Below the pieces are notes generated by a model, which worked only from the letters and a program-made list of their open reading frames with translations, made no database searches and had not been told where the DNA came from. From Flavobacterium sp. (GTDB lineage: Bacteria; Bacteroidota; Bacteroidia; Flavobacteriales; Flavobacteriaceae), in the NCBI GenBank assembly GCA_016721735.1, contig JADKHM010000014.1:1-64000 (forward strand): a stretch of DNA of 64,000 bases, given 5' to 3'. Shown here one piece after another: positions 27,110 to 37,309 of the stretch (its first letter is position 1; each line of letters opens with the position of its first letter). Both the position numbers and the translations under genes were made by a program.

Positions 27110-27141
27110 TAAAAAAAGCGAGAATCTCTTCCCGCTTTGCT
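27110..27141 (-). terminator. Terminator of manC
   Basis: On the minus strand AGCG-GGAAGAGATTC-TCGCT with extra GA/TC pairs is followed by a T-run, immediately after the manC stop. A T-run is lacking on the other strand, so it serves manC. Confidence 0.65.
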
Positions 27142-28200
27142 TTACATTTTCAATTGACTGACAATTCCTTTTATTTCCTGTTCCTTCCCTTTTGGATAAA
27201 TAAGCAAGACATTATCCTTGTCGACAATGATAAAATCTTCTAATCCATCAATAATTACCAATTTATCTTTTGCCGTGCTGATGATGTTATTTGAAGAATT
27301 ATTCAGCAAAACACTCGCATTCACGACAGCATTATTGTGATCATCTTTGTCGAGTTTTTCGTGCAATGAACCCCAAGTTCCTAAATCATTCCAATCGAAA
27401 GTAGCTGGAAGAACATACACGTTTTTTGCTTTTTCCATGACGGCGTAATCTATGGAAACATTTTCAGCCAAGGCATATTTTTGGGCAATAAAGTCCTTTT
27501 CATTTTCAGTATTGTAATCGTTCCAACCCTCCAGAAACAAAGCATTCATTTGCGGTTGAAATTTTTCAAAAGCTTCAGCAATTGCTCTCACGCTCCAAAT
27601 AAAAATACCACCATTCCATAAAAAATTACCGCTTTCAATGAAAGATTTTGCCGTTTCGTAATCTGGTTTTTCTCGAAATTGATTGACTTTTTTAATAGGA
27701 TTTGAATCGGTTTTATCAAACTCAATATACCCAAAGCCCGTATTTGGAAACGTCGGTTGAATTCCTAAAGTCATCAATGCATTTTCAGCGCTGCAAAAAT
27801 CAAAACACTGCTGCAGATTTTGAACAAAGACCGCTTCATCTTCTATCCAGTGATCGCTAGGTGCGACTACCATAACGGCATCCGGATTTTGCTTTTTGAT
27901 TTTGAGAGAGGCATACAAAATACACGGCGCCGTATTTCGCATTGCAGGTTCTAATAAAACCTGCTCTGGCTTGACCATTGGCAATTGTTCTAATACAATG
28001 TGATTGTATTTTTCGTTGGTCAAGATTAAGATGTTCTCGACTGGAATCAATTGCGACAATCTACTAAACGTCTTCTGTATTAAAGTATGTCCCGAACCCA
28101 GCATATCGTGAAATTGCTTTGGAAATTCAGTGGTACTCACTGGCCAAAATCGAGATCCAACGCCACCAGCCATCAATATTGCGTAATAATTTTTATTCAT
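27142..28200 (-). CDS. manC: Mannose-1-phosphate guanylyltransferase
   Basis: Makes GDP-mannose from mannose-1-phosphate and GTP for surface polysaccharides. Nucleotidyltransferase motif MAGGVGSRFWPVST at residues 11-24, PSDHWIED, FREKPDYETA and NGGIFIWS are characteristic. At 352 residues it has only the GMP domain, without the C-terminal isomerase domain of bifunctional AlgA-type enzymes. CTGAGTTACTGAG words lie just upstream (28203-28246). Confidence 0.93.
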   Translation of the reverse strand: MNKNYYAILMAGGVGSRFWPVSTTEFPKQFHDMLGSGHTLIQKTFSRLSQLIPVENILILTNEKYNHIVLEQLPMVKPEQVLLEPAMRNTAPCILYASLKIKKQNPDAVMVVAPSDHWIEDEAVFVQNLQQCFDFCSAENALMTLGIQPTFPNTGFGYIEFDKTDSNPIKKVNQFREKPDYETAKSFIESGNFLWNGGIFIWSVRAIAEAFEKFQPQMNALFLEGWNDYNTENEKDFIAQKYALAENVSIDYAVMEKAKNVYVLPATFDWNDLGTWGSLHEKLDKDDHNNAVVNASVLLNNSSNNIISTAKDKLVIIDGLEDFIIVDKDNVLLIYPKGKEQEIKGIVSQLKM

Positions 28201-28202
28201 TT

Positions 28203-28246
28203 TTTCTAAGTTGCTGAGTTACTGAGTTGCTGAGTAACTGAGATTT
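28203..28246. repeat. CTGAGTTACTGAG word repeat
   Basis: Four to five tandem words of 8-9 bases (TTGCTGAG, TTACTGAG, TAACTGAG) just upstream of manC. The same words fill 7666-7700 between adk and hpt. Confidence 0.75.
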
Positions 28247-28259
28247 GTATTTTTAGTTC

Positions 28260-28856
28260 TTATTTAAGTAATTCAACTTCTGCATTCGGATTAAACAAAT
28301 ATAACCGTCCCGAACTTACTTCCACACATTCATATCTTTTGGTCCTGAGTGCACCTTTTGTAAAAATTTTTCCGTTATGAATCCTAAAATGGCTTCCGTA
28401 AGGGAGCTCAAAGATATAATTTTTATCATTCTGTTGGTCAAACTGTTTTAACGCTAAAGACAAAGTTGCATCGACGTCGCTACTGGCTGAAGGATTTTTA
28501 AAATGACGCGCCAATAAAGGCAAAAGTTGATTCGGAAAAATCTCTGGTCTAATAAAAGGAATCATCAGTCGCTGAAAGGTGTACTTCCATTCTTCGCCGT
28601 GAGGCTTGATTTTGCTCCCGAATTTTTCAAACGCCACCAAATGAGAAATTTCATGAATCAGCGTGATCAGGAATTTATATTTATTCAAATTAGCATTGAC
28701 TGTAATTTCATGTTTGCCATTTACCGCTTTGCGATAGTCACCATGACGAGTTACTCGTTCATTCACGATTTTGAGATGCACTTCATTGGCAACAATCAGT
28801 TCAAAAACTGGCCTTACAGCGTGTTCGGGAATATATTTTGCTAAGGTGTCGCTCAT
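28260..28856 (-). CDS. SprT-like zinc metallopeptidase domain protein
   Basis: A 198-residue cytoplasmic protein with the zinc motif HEISHLVAFEKFG around residues 65-77 and the SprT-type follow-up HGEEWKYTFQRLM. C-terminal half LPYGSHFRIHNGKIFTKG and RTKRYECVEVSSGRLYLF resembles the short beta domain of bacterial SprT-like proteins, but without zinc-ribbon cysteines. Substrate unknown. Lies between the SDR and manC on the same strand. Confidence 0.83.
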   Translation of the reverse strand: MSDTLAKYIPEHAVRPVFELIVANEVHLKIVNERVTRHGDYRKAVNGKHEITVNANLNKYKFLITLIHEISHLVAFEKFGSKIKPHGEEWKYTFQRLMIPFIRPEIFPNQLLPLLARHFKNPSASSDVDATLSLALKQFDQQNDKNYIFELPYGSHFRIHNGKIFTKGALRTKRYECVEVSSGRLYLFNPNAEVELLK

Positions 28857-28857
28857 T

Positions 28858-28930
28858 TGGAGTTGTCCGTTGTCGGTTGTCAGTTGCCGGTTAAAAGGGT
28901 TTTAACTGACCACTGAGAACCGACAACTAA
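28858..28930. repeat. GTTGTCGGTTGTC word repeat forming an inverted repeat
   Basis: Words TTGTCGGTTGTCAGTTGCCGG followed, after a GGGTTTTAAC centre, by ACTGACCACTGAGAACCGAC. Left and right arms are largely complementary. It fills the gap between the SprT-like gene and the SDR gene. Confidence 0.7.
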
Positions 28931-28931
28931 A

Positions 28932-29609
28932 TTATGGTGTTGTTGAAGAAACTTGCAGTACTTTCCCGTTATAAAATTGATTCCCCGTCAACGTAAAATT
29001 ATAAATATAATCTGCCATTTTCGCTGCGGAAATTGGCGCTTGATATCCCGGAAAAGCTTCTGCCAACATTTCTGTTTGTACGGATCCCAACGCCAAAACA
29101 TTGAAAGCAATGCCACGTTCTTTATATTCTTCTGCTAATAATTCCGACAAGGTTATTACTGCTCCTTTACTAGAACTATAGGCTGCGAGTCCAGCAAATT
29201 TCATGCTCCCTTGAATGCCTCCCATCGAACTAATGGTGACCACATGACTTCCTTTTTGCAAGTAGGGCAACGCAAGTTGTGTTAGCTTGGCTACCGAGAA
29301 AACATTCACTTTATAAACATTCTCAAAATCTTCTTGGGTTGTACTTTCGAAGGGCTTTAAAACAAGCGCTCCTGCATTATGAACTATTGCATCAACCCTT
29401 TTCCAAGTAGAAGACAGAAAATTTTCAATTTGGGCCCATTCCATATCATTAGATAAATCTACTGAGAGACAAGTGATATTTGGGTGCGCCATCAATGCTG
29501 CGGGAGTCTTTCGCGAAATTGCCAAAACTTGATGTCCGGCATTTCCAAATTGAAGCGCTAACTCGTACCCTATTCCTCTTGAAGTACCTGTAACTATAAT
29601 ATTTTTCAA
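28932..29609 (-). CDS. Short-chain dehydrogenase/reductase
   Basis: NAD(P)-dependent Rossmann oxidoreductase, about 225 residues. TGTSRGIGYELA (TGxxxGIG cofactor motif), NNAG-equivalent HNAGAL, catalytic Ser in ISSMGG and YxxxK as YSSSKGA. The open frame could start at ATG 29645, but that codon lies within a terminator hairpin (29633-29667) and adds an atypical leader. I prefer TTG at 29609, giving MKNIIVTGTSRGIG. Substrate unknown. Confidence 0.88.
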   Translation of the reverse strand: MKNIIVTGTSRGIGYELALQFGNAGHQVLAISRKTPAALMAHPNITCLSVDLSNDMEWAQIENFLSSTWKRVDAIVHNAGALVLKPFESTTQEDFENVYKVNVFSVAKLTQLALPYLQKGSHVVTISSMGGIQGSMKFAGLAAYSSSKGAVITLSELLAEEYKERGIAFNVLALGSVQTEMLAEAFPGYQAPISAAKMADYIYNFTLTGNQFYNGKVLQVSSTTP

Positions 29610-29632
29610 TGTGCCTTTTTTTTGTAAAAATA

Positions 29633-29667
29633 ACAAAAAAAGCATCTCAATTGAGATGCTTTTTCAA
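29633..29667. terminator. Bidirectional-looking terminator hairpin
   Basis: A-run plus AGCATCTCAA pairs with TTGAGATGCT plus T-run, about 16 bp with almost no loop. It lies between the SDR and the small membrane protein gene, both on the minus strand, and overlaps the alternative SDR start. Confidence 0.85.
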
Positions 29668-29783
29668 CTTACCTAAAACTATAAAATCTCTAAAAATCAA
29701 CTATTCTTAAAATACGTAGCCTACAACTAATTTTTGAAAATAAGTCCAAAATTTCGAGCAATTTATAAATCGAATTCAAATGT

Positions 29784-30113
29784 TTAAATAACATAAATCT
29801 GAAATAAAAACAAAAAGATAATCGCAAGAAAAATAAAGGAAACGATGCGCAAAAATTTAAGACCATCTTGTTTTTCTTTTATCGAAATAAAGGCAACAAT
29901 CACATATAAAATATAACTAAATAGAATAACCAAATTCGGGAACCCTTGGTAAAACGAACGCACAAAATGTGGCACTATTTCTAAATCCTGCTTTGACAAT
30001 CCGTCTGGACTAAGCGATCCATAATGGCCAAACAACCAAATAAAAAGCCAACTCAACACCAACAAAGTGGCCAGTGTAAAGAGTGAACCAAGTATTACTT
30101 GTCTAATATTCAT
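29784..30113 (-). CDS. Small integral membrane protein, unknown function
   Basis: A 109-residue protein with three hydrophobic segments: VILGSLFTLATLLVLSWLFIW, then LVILFSYILYVIVAFISI and IVSFIFLAIIFLFLF. No family recognised. I choose ATG 30113 (MNIRQVILG) over 30137, as the upstream eight codons are unlike a start region. The preceding 224 bases (30138-30361) hold nothing I can name. Confidence 0.6.
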   Translation of the reverse strand: MNIRQVILGSLFTLATLLVLSWLFIWLFGHYGSLSPDGLSKQDLEIVPHFVRSFYQGFPNLVILFSYILYVIVAFISIKEKQDGLKFLRIVSFIFLAIIFLFLFQIYVI

Positions 30114-30361
30114 GGCAAAATGCTTAAAGAAAAACAATCCACCCCACCAACACCTTTAACTGAACCAACTAATGCTACTCGTGTTTGAAAAATACAATGA
30201 CAAACCAAATTGATGCTGGAGGAAGTGTATCATTAGTATAAATATAAACCATAATTCACCGTTCGAATGTCAAAAAAAGACAAGTGCATTTGTTCTTTTA
30301 GCAAATGAATGCTTTTGACTTATAGCTGCAAGAAATGCCTCTTAAATCGAAGTTGAAAAGA

Positions 30362-32818
30362 CTATTTTTTCAAGATCTTTTTTATCATTGTTCCGTTCTT
30401 GGTATCAATTCTCATCAGATAAACACCCAGAGATAAATTAGCGATATTCAAGTGAACAGTTGACTCATGATCAAAAGTCTTCTGACTTATTATTCTACCA
30501 TTGATATCTGTCATTGTAATTCCTAATAATCCTGCACCGCCGTTACTTGAAACAGAAACCTCTGACTCAGCAGGATTTGGATACACTGAAATAAAATCTT
30601 TAAAATTGCTATTTACTACCGCTAAGGTGCCACAATTACTAGCATGTATTCCCAAATTGGAAATGGTGTTCACTGGATTTGCAGTCCATTGATTTTGCAC
30701 TGTCGCCCAACTGGTTGACGGTCCATCAACACTGGCATTACGCACCAAAGTATTGTCTAAAGTGGAACCCGTACCAACTGTCCATGAGGCGCCTGGGTCA
30801 AACCCAACTTGACCTATGACATCAATTTGATTGCTGCCATTCTTAAGTACAATAGCATCATCCCCATTAAAACTACAGACAGAAGATGTGATATCGGCCG
30901 CCGCGAGAATTCCAGCAATCGCACTTGAATTAGCGATAACGAATACATCATGTGACGCGAGTGTTCCAGAAAGAACTTGCGTTGCCGTTGGCGTTGAACT
31001 TCCATTTGCATATAGTTCGACACTGTAGAAAGAAAGATTAATAGCGGTACTTGATGGATTGTAAATCTCCAATGCCTTATTGCTTGCCGTACCTTCTAGG
31101 TATTCGGAAAAGAACAACTCGTTGCAAGAAATCGGAACATTCCCGACGTTAATATAACACACTTGCGTTGCCGTATTACTGCCACCATTATTGGAAGCGG
31201 TCAATGATACAGGATAACATCCTTCAACATTGTAGGTAATATTCGCTGGATTTTGAGCGATTGAAGTTGTCGTTGCAGCGCCAGTAAACGTCCAACTCCA
31301 CTCCGTTGGGGAATTGGTACTTAAGTCAGTAAAATTTACACTTCCGCCTACTGGAATATTGGTAACATTGGCTGTAAATGCAGCAACAGGAATTGTGCCT
31401 GCTGGAACATTATCCAACTTTGTGAGGAACGTATTGCTATCACCATTGGGATTGATTAAGACAGTGCTGCCAAAAGTTAAAGAATAATTATCAAATGAAC
31501 CAGCAACATAACAATATCCGCTACTGTCTGTACCAACAGACATTTCTATCCCAAAACCAGCAATTGGAGTAGCTCCTGCTAATTTTGCCCACACTATGCC
31601 GCCACTTGGACTGTACTTGACAATAAACAAACGATTATTTCCTAAGTCATTACCCGTTGCAGATGTGCTCCCGAAGGCAATTGATGTACTTCCCCAATAA
31701 CCAGTAACATAACTGTTCCCTGAACTATCTACTGCAATCCCTCTGCCTTTGTCGACGTAGTCACCGCCGCCTCTTTTTCCCCAAACAGGATTACCGCTTG
31801 AATCAAATTTTAAAACAAACATATCGGCTCTATTTACATCATAATTTGAAATAGTAGAGCTTCCAAAGGCCCATGGTTCGCCAGCAGCATCACCCGTGAC
31901 AAGAATATTTCCAACCGAATCTAGTGCAATATCTTGCGCGTACTCAAGACCAGTTCCTCCAGCTTTTTTTGCCCAAAGAACGTTACCATTTGTATCATAC
32001 TTCACCAAAAAGACAGAATACCCTGAAGTATCTGCAAGATAAATATTCTCAAATAGAATCCCAGGATTTCCAAACCAACCAGTAACATAACTGTTCCCGG
32101 CAGCATCAACCACAATTCCTCTGCCTTCGTCAAATGAGCTGCTACGGCCGCTTTTCGCCCAAAGCACATTGCCACTTGGATCATATTTTACGATGAACAT
32201 TTCATCAGTATAAAAGGTTTGATTAGCGTTGGTTAAAGTTGTACTGCCAAAAGTTACTGATGGACCCATAAAATAACCCGTAACATAACTATTCCCACTT
32301 GTGTCTACATCTACATCTACACCGTATTCTCGAAAAGTTCCGGTTGCAGAATTTGCCCACAATTCGTTTCCTGCGGAATCATATTTCAAGATAAACATAT
32401 CACCATATAAGTTCGGATTTGGATTGGTCAAGGTTGAATTTCCAAAAGTAAACGAACCGCTTTCATAATTACCAGTCACAAAACAATTCCCATTATCATC
32501 TGCTGCAATACCAACGCCGTAATCATAACCTGTGCCTCCGGTAGATTTTGCCCAAACCACGTCGCCATTACTATCGTACTTGACCACATAAATATCAAAT
32601 AAACCAGAATTGGTCAAAGTAAAATTTCCAAAAGTAATCGTGCCGCTTCCGTAATGCCCGGCAACATAGGTATTACCGTTTGAATCGACTGCAATTTTTG
32701 ATTCATAATTAACGCCACCGACAGATTTTGCCCATAAGTAGTTGGGCGCTTGGGCATTTATGAGGTTGTTAACACTCACCAAAAATATTAAAACAAGTAC
32801 TGAAAGTAATTTTCTCAT
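30362..32818 (-). CDS. SBBP beta-propeller / PKD / lamin-tail secreted protein with T9SS sorting domain
   Basis: An 818-residue exported protein. Signal peptide (MRKLLSVLVLIFLVSVNNLINA), then about nine SBBP repeats of about 50 residues (cores like DSNGNTYVAGHYGSGTITFG, to about 470). A PKD-like domain follows (about 480-560, SVNFTDLSTNSPTEWSWTF), then a lamin-tail domain (LFFSEYLEGTASNKALEIYN, to about 715). The T9SS type A sorting domain closes it (VYPNPAESEVSV, ending MIKKILKK). An adhesin or surface-layer role is likely but inferred. Single minus-strand gene. Confidence 0.9.
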   Translation of the reverse strand: MRKLLSVLVLIFLVSVNNLINAQAPNYLWAKSVGGVNYESKIAVDSNGNTYVAGHYGSGTITFGNFTLTNSGLFDIYVVKYDSNGDVVWAKSTGGTGYDYGVGIAADDNGNCFVTGNYESGSFTFGNSTLTNPNPNLYGDMFILKYDSAGNELWANSATGTFREYGVDVDVDTSGNSYVTGYFMGPSVTFGSTTLTNANQTFYTDEMFIVKYDPSGNVLWAKSGRSSSFDEGRGIVVDAAGNSYVTGWFGNPGILFENIYLADTSGYSVFLVKYDTNGNVLWAKKAGGTGLEYAQDIALDSVGNILVTGDAAGEPWAFGSSTISNYDVNRADMFVLKFDSSGNPVWGKRGGGDYVDKGRGIAVDSSGNSYVTGYWGSTSIAFGSTSATGNDLGNNRLFIVKYSPSGGIVWAKLAGATPIAGFGIEMSVGTDSSGYCYVAGSFDNYSLTFGSTVLINPNGDSNTFLTKLDNVPAGTIPVAAFTANVTNIPVGGSVNFTDLSTNSPTEWSWTFTGAATTTSIAQNPANITYNVEGCYPVSLTASNNGGSNTATQVCYINVGNVPISCNELFFSEYLEGTASNKALEIYNPSSTAINLSFYSVELYANGSSTPTATQVLSGTLASHDVFVIANSSAIAGILAAADITSSVCSFNGDDAIVLKNGSNQIDVIGQVGFDPGASWTVGTGSTLDNTLVRNASVDGPSTSWATVQNQWTANPVNTISNLGIHASNCGTLAVVNSNFKDFISVYPNPAESEVSVSSNGGAGLLGITMTDINGRIISQKTFDHESTVHLNIANLSLGVYLMRIDTKNGTMIKKILKK

Positions 32819-33040
32819 GGTTGATGTATTTAATTTATGAAAATCTAATTGCGTTGTTATGAATTTAATTCAAATATACGATAGCTAAAAAGTCTGCGGA
32901 TTTAATTGTGCAACGTATTCTATAATCTTAGTAAGTGCATTAAAATCAAGTATAAGTGAATTTTATTTAGCGATAACTGCCAACAGTTTTCACGGCAGTA
33001 TTTCCAAGTTTGTTTACATTTACTTTTTGAAATTAATAGT

Positions 33041-35934
33041 GTGAAGAAATTACTGCTTTTTGTCGTTCTTCTAATGGGCCATTACAGTTGGTCGCAAGAT
33101 CCCTATTACATCAATTATACAACCAACGATGGATTACCTTCATCAACCATATATTCTATTTATCAAGACGCACGAGGTTTCCTATGGTTTACCACTGACG
33201 CTGGAATAGTAAAATATGACAGTCACGCATTTACACTTTACAATACCGAAGATGGACTTTCCGACAACGAGGTTTTTCAAATGAAAAAAGATCACAAAGG
33301 CAGAATTTGGCTTTTGACATTAAACGGTAAAACTTGCTTTTTTTACAAAAACAAACTTTATAACGAAAGCAATTCGGCGTTGGTCAGAAAAATTTCTGGT
33401 TCAAGTTTGTTGGTTGATTTTTATGAGGATACCAAAACAACTGCTATTTTGTTTTTAAGTATGGAAACGTCGTCAAACTGACCGAAGATAATCGCGTAGT
33501 TAAGAAAAAATCCCCAGATTTTTCATTTGCAGGATTATGGGAAAATAAGAACTCTTTGTTCTTTTTGACCAATACTGGGGTTTATAACGAGCGCTACAAA
33601 CGTCAAAATCTATTTCTTTGTTCATCCAATTATTACCGGATGTTTCATAGTGGCAATAGGAACTATTTCAGCGAGAAAAATCATTTGTATGCAGTAAACA
33701 AAGACAATCAAATTTCTACATTAACCACACTTCCTGAGGACGCAGAAATACTACAGTTATTTGCTGAAAATCAAAATAAAATATGGATTTGCACACGCAA
33801 AGGATTGTATCTTTTAGAAAACAATAAAATCACACATTGCTACTTCAAAAACGATCTAATCTCCAACATTACTAAGGATTTCGAAGGAAGTTATTGGATT
33901 GCAACCTTAAAAAAGGGAGCGTTCTATGTGCCCTCTTTTGACGTATTCGTAGATAACTTGAATGAAGTTAATCCCCAAAAACTAAACTGTATTAGCATCA
34001 ACAGTCAACATGAGATATGGATTGGCGGCGACTACAACAATTACTATCACAAATATCCTGGCAAGCCTTTTACAAAAAAAACATTTTTTACGGATGGCCA
34101 AACAGATCAAATCAAAAACATCCGGTTTTTTGAATCAGACACCTACATCATAGGAAAAAAAACAGTCGTCAAAGTCGATGCTGAGAAAAAGGCTATTGAT
34201 TGTGGCTTCGGCGCCAATGATATTATGATGACAGATCGCGACCTCGTAATCGGATACAGTAAAATTTTTAAAGTGAATAGCGACCATCTAAACAGAAATA
34301 ATCCTCCCGCCCTTAGAGGCAAAGAGTTGTTGCACAAAAGAGGCACTGTATTCGCAAAGGACCTTGACAACAACATTTGGATTGGAACTAATGAAGGATT
34401 GTATCACTACTCCAAAAAAGATTCTATCACTAACTGGGATGCGAAGTTCGGAAATCAACCATCAACAATCAGTGATTTATACATTGATAACGATTCAAAA
34501 TCTCTTTTTGTAACAACTGTCTCCAAAGGAATATATCGCGTCAAAAACAATAAGATCATTACACGGATTTCGAAAAAAGAAGGTCTAAATAGCATTAGTT
34601 GTAATGCTATCAAGAAAATCGCTCCAGATTATTACTTAGTGGGAACCAACAACGGATTAAACGCCATTTTGTTTCAAAATGACGCCTTCGAAATTAAAAA
34701 TTTGAACGCTATTCTAGGTCTAAAAAACAAACGAATCAACGACGTCGAATTTGACAACAACACCGTCTATTTAGCGACCGATGAAGGACTACTGAATTTC
34801 AACATCAAGAACATTGTTCCTAAGAATAACCGTCCAAAATGCTGGATTCAAGATCTCAAAAATGGGAGCAAAACACTTGCTCATCATAACCAAAATGTAA
34901 TCAATTACAACGCTAACAATATTAGCGTAAAATTCGTCGGAATATCCTATATTAACCAAAACAACCTCACCTACTATTACAAATTAGACGGACAAAATGA
35001 TACCTGGTCAGCCACCAAAGAATCTCAAATTAATTATCGAGCCTTAGCGCCGAGAAACTATACCTTCAAAGTATATTGTATCGATGGCTTTGGTGTAAAA
35101 AGCACGATGCAGTCGATCACTTTTGAGGTACTTGCGCCCTTTTGGCAAAAGACATGGTTTGTACTTTTATGTGTTTTAATTGTGGGACTATTCATCTACG
35201 TCTACATCAAATATCGTCTCAAGCATCAACAAAAACAATTTGAACTTGAAAAAACCACCATACAAATTGAGCGTGATAAAGCCAATATGCAGCGCGAAAT
35301 GGTAGAATTAGAACAAAAAGCGCTGCGATTGCAAATGAATCCGCATTTTATTTTTAATGCACTCAATACAATAAAAGGTTATTATTCAGAAGGCGATGCA
35401 ATCAATGCGAGTGCCTATATTTCTAAATTCTCCAAGCTACTTCGCATGCTACTTGAAAATACGGAGCAAACGATTCCGTTGTCCACAGAAATTGAAATGC
35501 TCGATTTGTATGTTAGTCTGGCGCAAACACGTTATAAGAATAAGTTCCATTATGAATTGTTTGTCGACGAACATATTAATGTTAATGAAACTGCCATTCC
35601 CACTTTATTGCTGCAGCCAATTGTTGAAAATGCGATAATCCACGGACTCGCACCAAAAGAAAACAAAGGTGTTTTGAAAGTCTATTTCTTGAAAAAAGGA
35701 AACCAACTAGAATGCATCGTTGAAGATAACGGTATTGGCCGAGAAGCATCACAAAACAAGCAACAACACAAAGAACATCAATCTAAAGCAATCGAAATTA
35801 CGACCGACAGGATTGCACTATTTAGCGAAAATACCGGGAAATCTCACTTTGAAATCATAGATTTGGTTTCAAACGGATTGCCTGCAGGAACAAGAGTTAT
35901 AGTTACTATCCCTTTATTATCAATTTGGCCATGA
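33041..35934 (+). CDS. Propeller-type sensor histidine kinase, LytS family (one frameshift)
   Basis: Membrane sensor kinase of about 964 residues after repair. GTG start with signal peptide KKLLLFVVLLMGHYSW, two-component-regulator propeller repeats (DARGFLWFTTDAGIVKYD, DNNIWIGTNEGLYHYS), a Y_Y_Y domain, one membrane segment near residue 700 (FVLLCVLIVGLFIYVYI), then a coiled linker. The His_kinase/HATPase part has LQMNPHFIFNALN (phospho-His about 767) and VEDNGIGREA. One T is missing in the T-run at 33452-33456; repair gives FFKYGNVVKLTED. Its stop overlaps the response regulator start. Confidence 0.88.
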
Positions 35935-36674
35935 AAACACTGATTATAGAAGACGAAGAGCAATCGATTTCTGCCTTAAAAGCTGAAATACAATTGCATT
36001 GCGAAAGCCTTGAGATTGTTGGCGTTGCAAAAACCGTCAAAGATGGCATTTCAAAAATCAAATCGCTGCAACCGGAATTAGTTTTCTTGGACATTCAGCT
36101 ATCTGACGGCTTGGGATTCGAGATTCTAAGTGCTTCTCAGGAGTCTCATTTCAAAGTGATTTTTACGACCGCCTACAGTCAATATGCGATTAAGGCCATC
36201 AAATTTAGCGCGCTAGATTATTTGTTAAAGCCCATCGATTCGGAAGAATTAGTCCAAGCTGTTACTAAAGCGATGAAAAGTGACCAACAAGAAGAAAGCA
36301 CCAAAATGGACACTTTTCTTCTGAATCAAAACGAAACGACGGCTAGAAAGAGAATCGCGTTGCAAACACAGGAAGGCATTTCTGTTTTTGAGATTGATTC
36401 GATATTAAAATGTTCAGCCGAAAGTAATTACACCAGTGTATATTTTACCAACGGAAAAAAAATACTTTTTTCCAAAACCCTGAAAGATTTTGAAGATTTG
36501 TTGTGCACGAGTGGTTTTGAACGAATTCATCATTCACATATCATCAACTTAAATCATCTCACCAGTTTCGTCAACAAAGAAGGCGGCTACGTCGTATTAT
36601 CGGATAAAAGCACAGTGCCCGTTTCGCAAAGAAAAAAAGCAAATTTGATGGCGGCTTTGAGTAATTTGAGTTAA
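35931..36674 (+). CDS. LytTR family response regulator
   Basis: A 247-residue DNA-binding regulator, partner of the preceding kinase (ATGA overlap at 35931-35934). Receiver domain residues 1-120 with acidic pocket EDEE and phospho-Asp54 in LVFLDIQLSDG, and KPID with the conserved Lys. C-terminal LytTR domain (about 145-247: CSAESNYTSVYFTNGKK, FERIHHSHIINL). I choose ATG 35931 over the TTG six bases upstream. Targets unknown. Confidence 0.93.
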   Translation: MKTLIIEDEEQSISALKAEIQLHCESLEIVGVAKTVKDGISKIKSLQPELVFLDIQLSDGLGFEILSASQESHFKVIFTTAYSQYAIKAIKFSALDYLLKPIDSEELVQAVTKAMKSDQQEESTKMDTFLLNQNETTARKRIALQTQEGISVFEIDSILKCSAESNYTSVYFTNGKKILFSKTLKDFEDLLCTSGFERIHHSHIINLNHLTSFVNKEGGYVVLSDKSTVPVSQRKKANLMAALSNLS

Positions 36675-37306
36675 TTGTATTTCCTCCAAAACTGAATTCC
36701 CTGATAAACACCTAAACCAACAAAAACCAAAGGAATGATGATGCGCATCAAATATTTTGCAAAGAAATCGGTTTGAGAAGTTAAGAAATGTAACGATAAA
36801 ATTAGCACCAACATCCCACAAAATGTCCCGATCAAGGTTCCGAAAACGTAGCAATATTTCTTTGTTCCGTCGATCGCAATCCAGTTGCCGTTGAGCAAAT
36901 ACAGATTCCAACCGACCCAAAAAGGGATCTGAACAAAATTGAGCGCACTCAAGAATAACCCTACAAAATATGGTGTCCGATTATGGTATTCATTGATGCC
37001 AGTCGCTTGCGAAGTCGAATTGGATGCACTTGCGTAGAAAATATACGCCAAAACAAACATAAAAATCACCGAAAACCCTTCGATGAATCGCAACAATTTC
37101 TGGTTATGTACTAATTGTTCTGCAAAAATCAAAGTAAAATAAATCACAAAAACCTCAACCGAAATAACTCCGAATAAATACGGAATCACACTGCTTAAAC
37201 CATATTGATTATAGATATCAAAGCCAATCACGTTGAGATAACCCAGCGGAATTGAGCCCAAAAAACTCACGACAAAACCCACCAGAATATTTTTGAGCGT
37301 TTTCAT
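36671..37306 (-). CDS. LysE-type exporter family membrane protein
   Basis: A 211-residue protein with about six membrane segments. Start MKTLKNILVGFVVSFLGSIPLGYLNVIGF has the LysE/RhtB-like small-residue/Pro pattern in the first helix. Further helices at VIPYLFGVISVEVFVIYF, FSVIFMFVLAYIFY, YFVGLFLSALNFVQIPFWVG and FGTLIGTFCGMLVLIL. LysE proteins export amino acids and related metabolites. It sits three bases after the ATP-grasp gene and is probably cotranscribed with it. It is convergent with the LytTR regulator, overlapping its last bases. Confidence 0.8.
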   Translation of the reverse strand: MKTLKNILVGFVVSFLGSIPLGYLNVIGFDIYNQYGLSSVIPYLFGVISVEVFVIYFTLIFAEQLVHNQKLLRFIEGFSVIFMFVLAYIFYASASNSTSQATGINEYHNRTPYFVGLFLSALNFVQIPFWVGWNLYLLNGNWIAIDGTKKYCYVFGTLIGTFCGMLVLILSLHFLTSQTDFFAKYLMRIIIPLVFVGLGVYQGIQFWRKYN

Positions 37307-37309
37307 TCG

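Noticed and set aside
29609..29645. ATG at 29645 as SDR start
   Set aside because: The codon lies inside a strong terminator hairpin and adds 12 hydrophobic residues ahead of an otherwise standard N-terminus.
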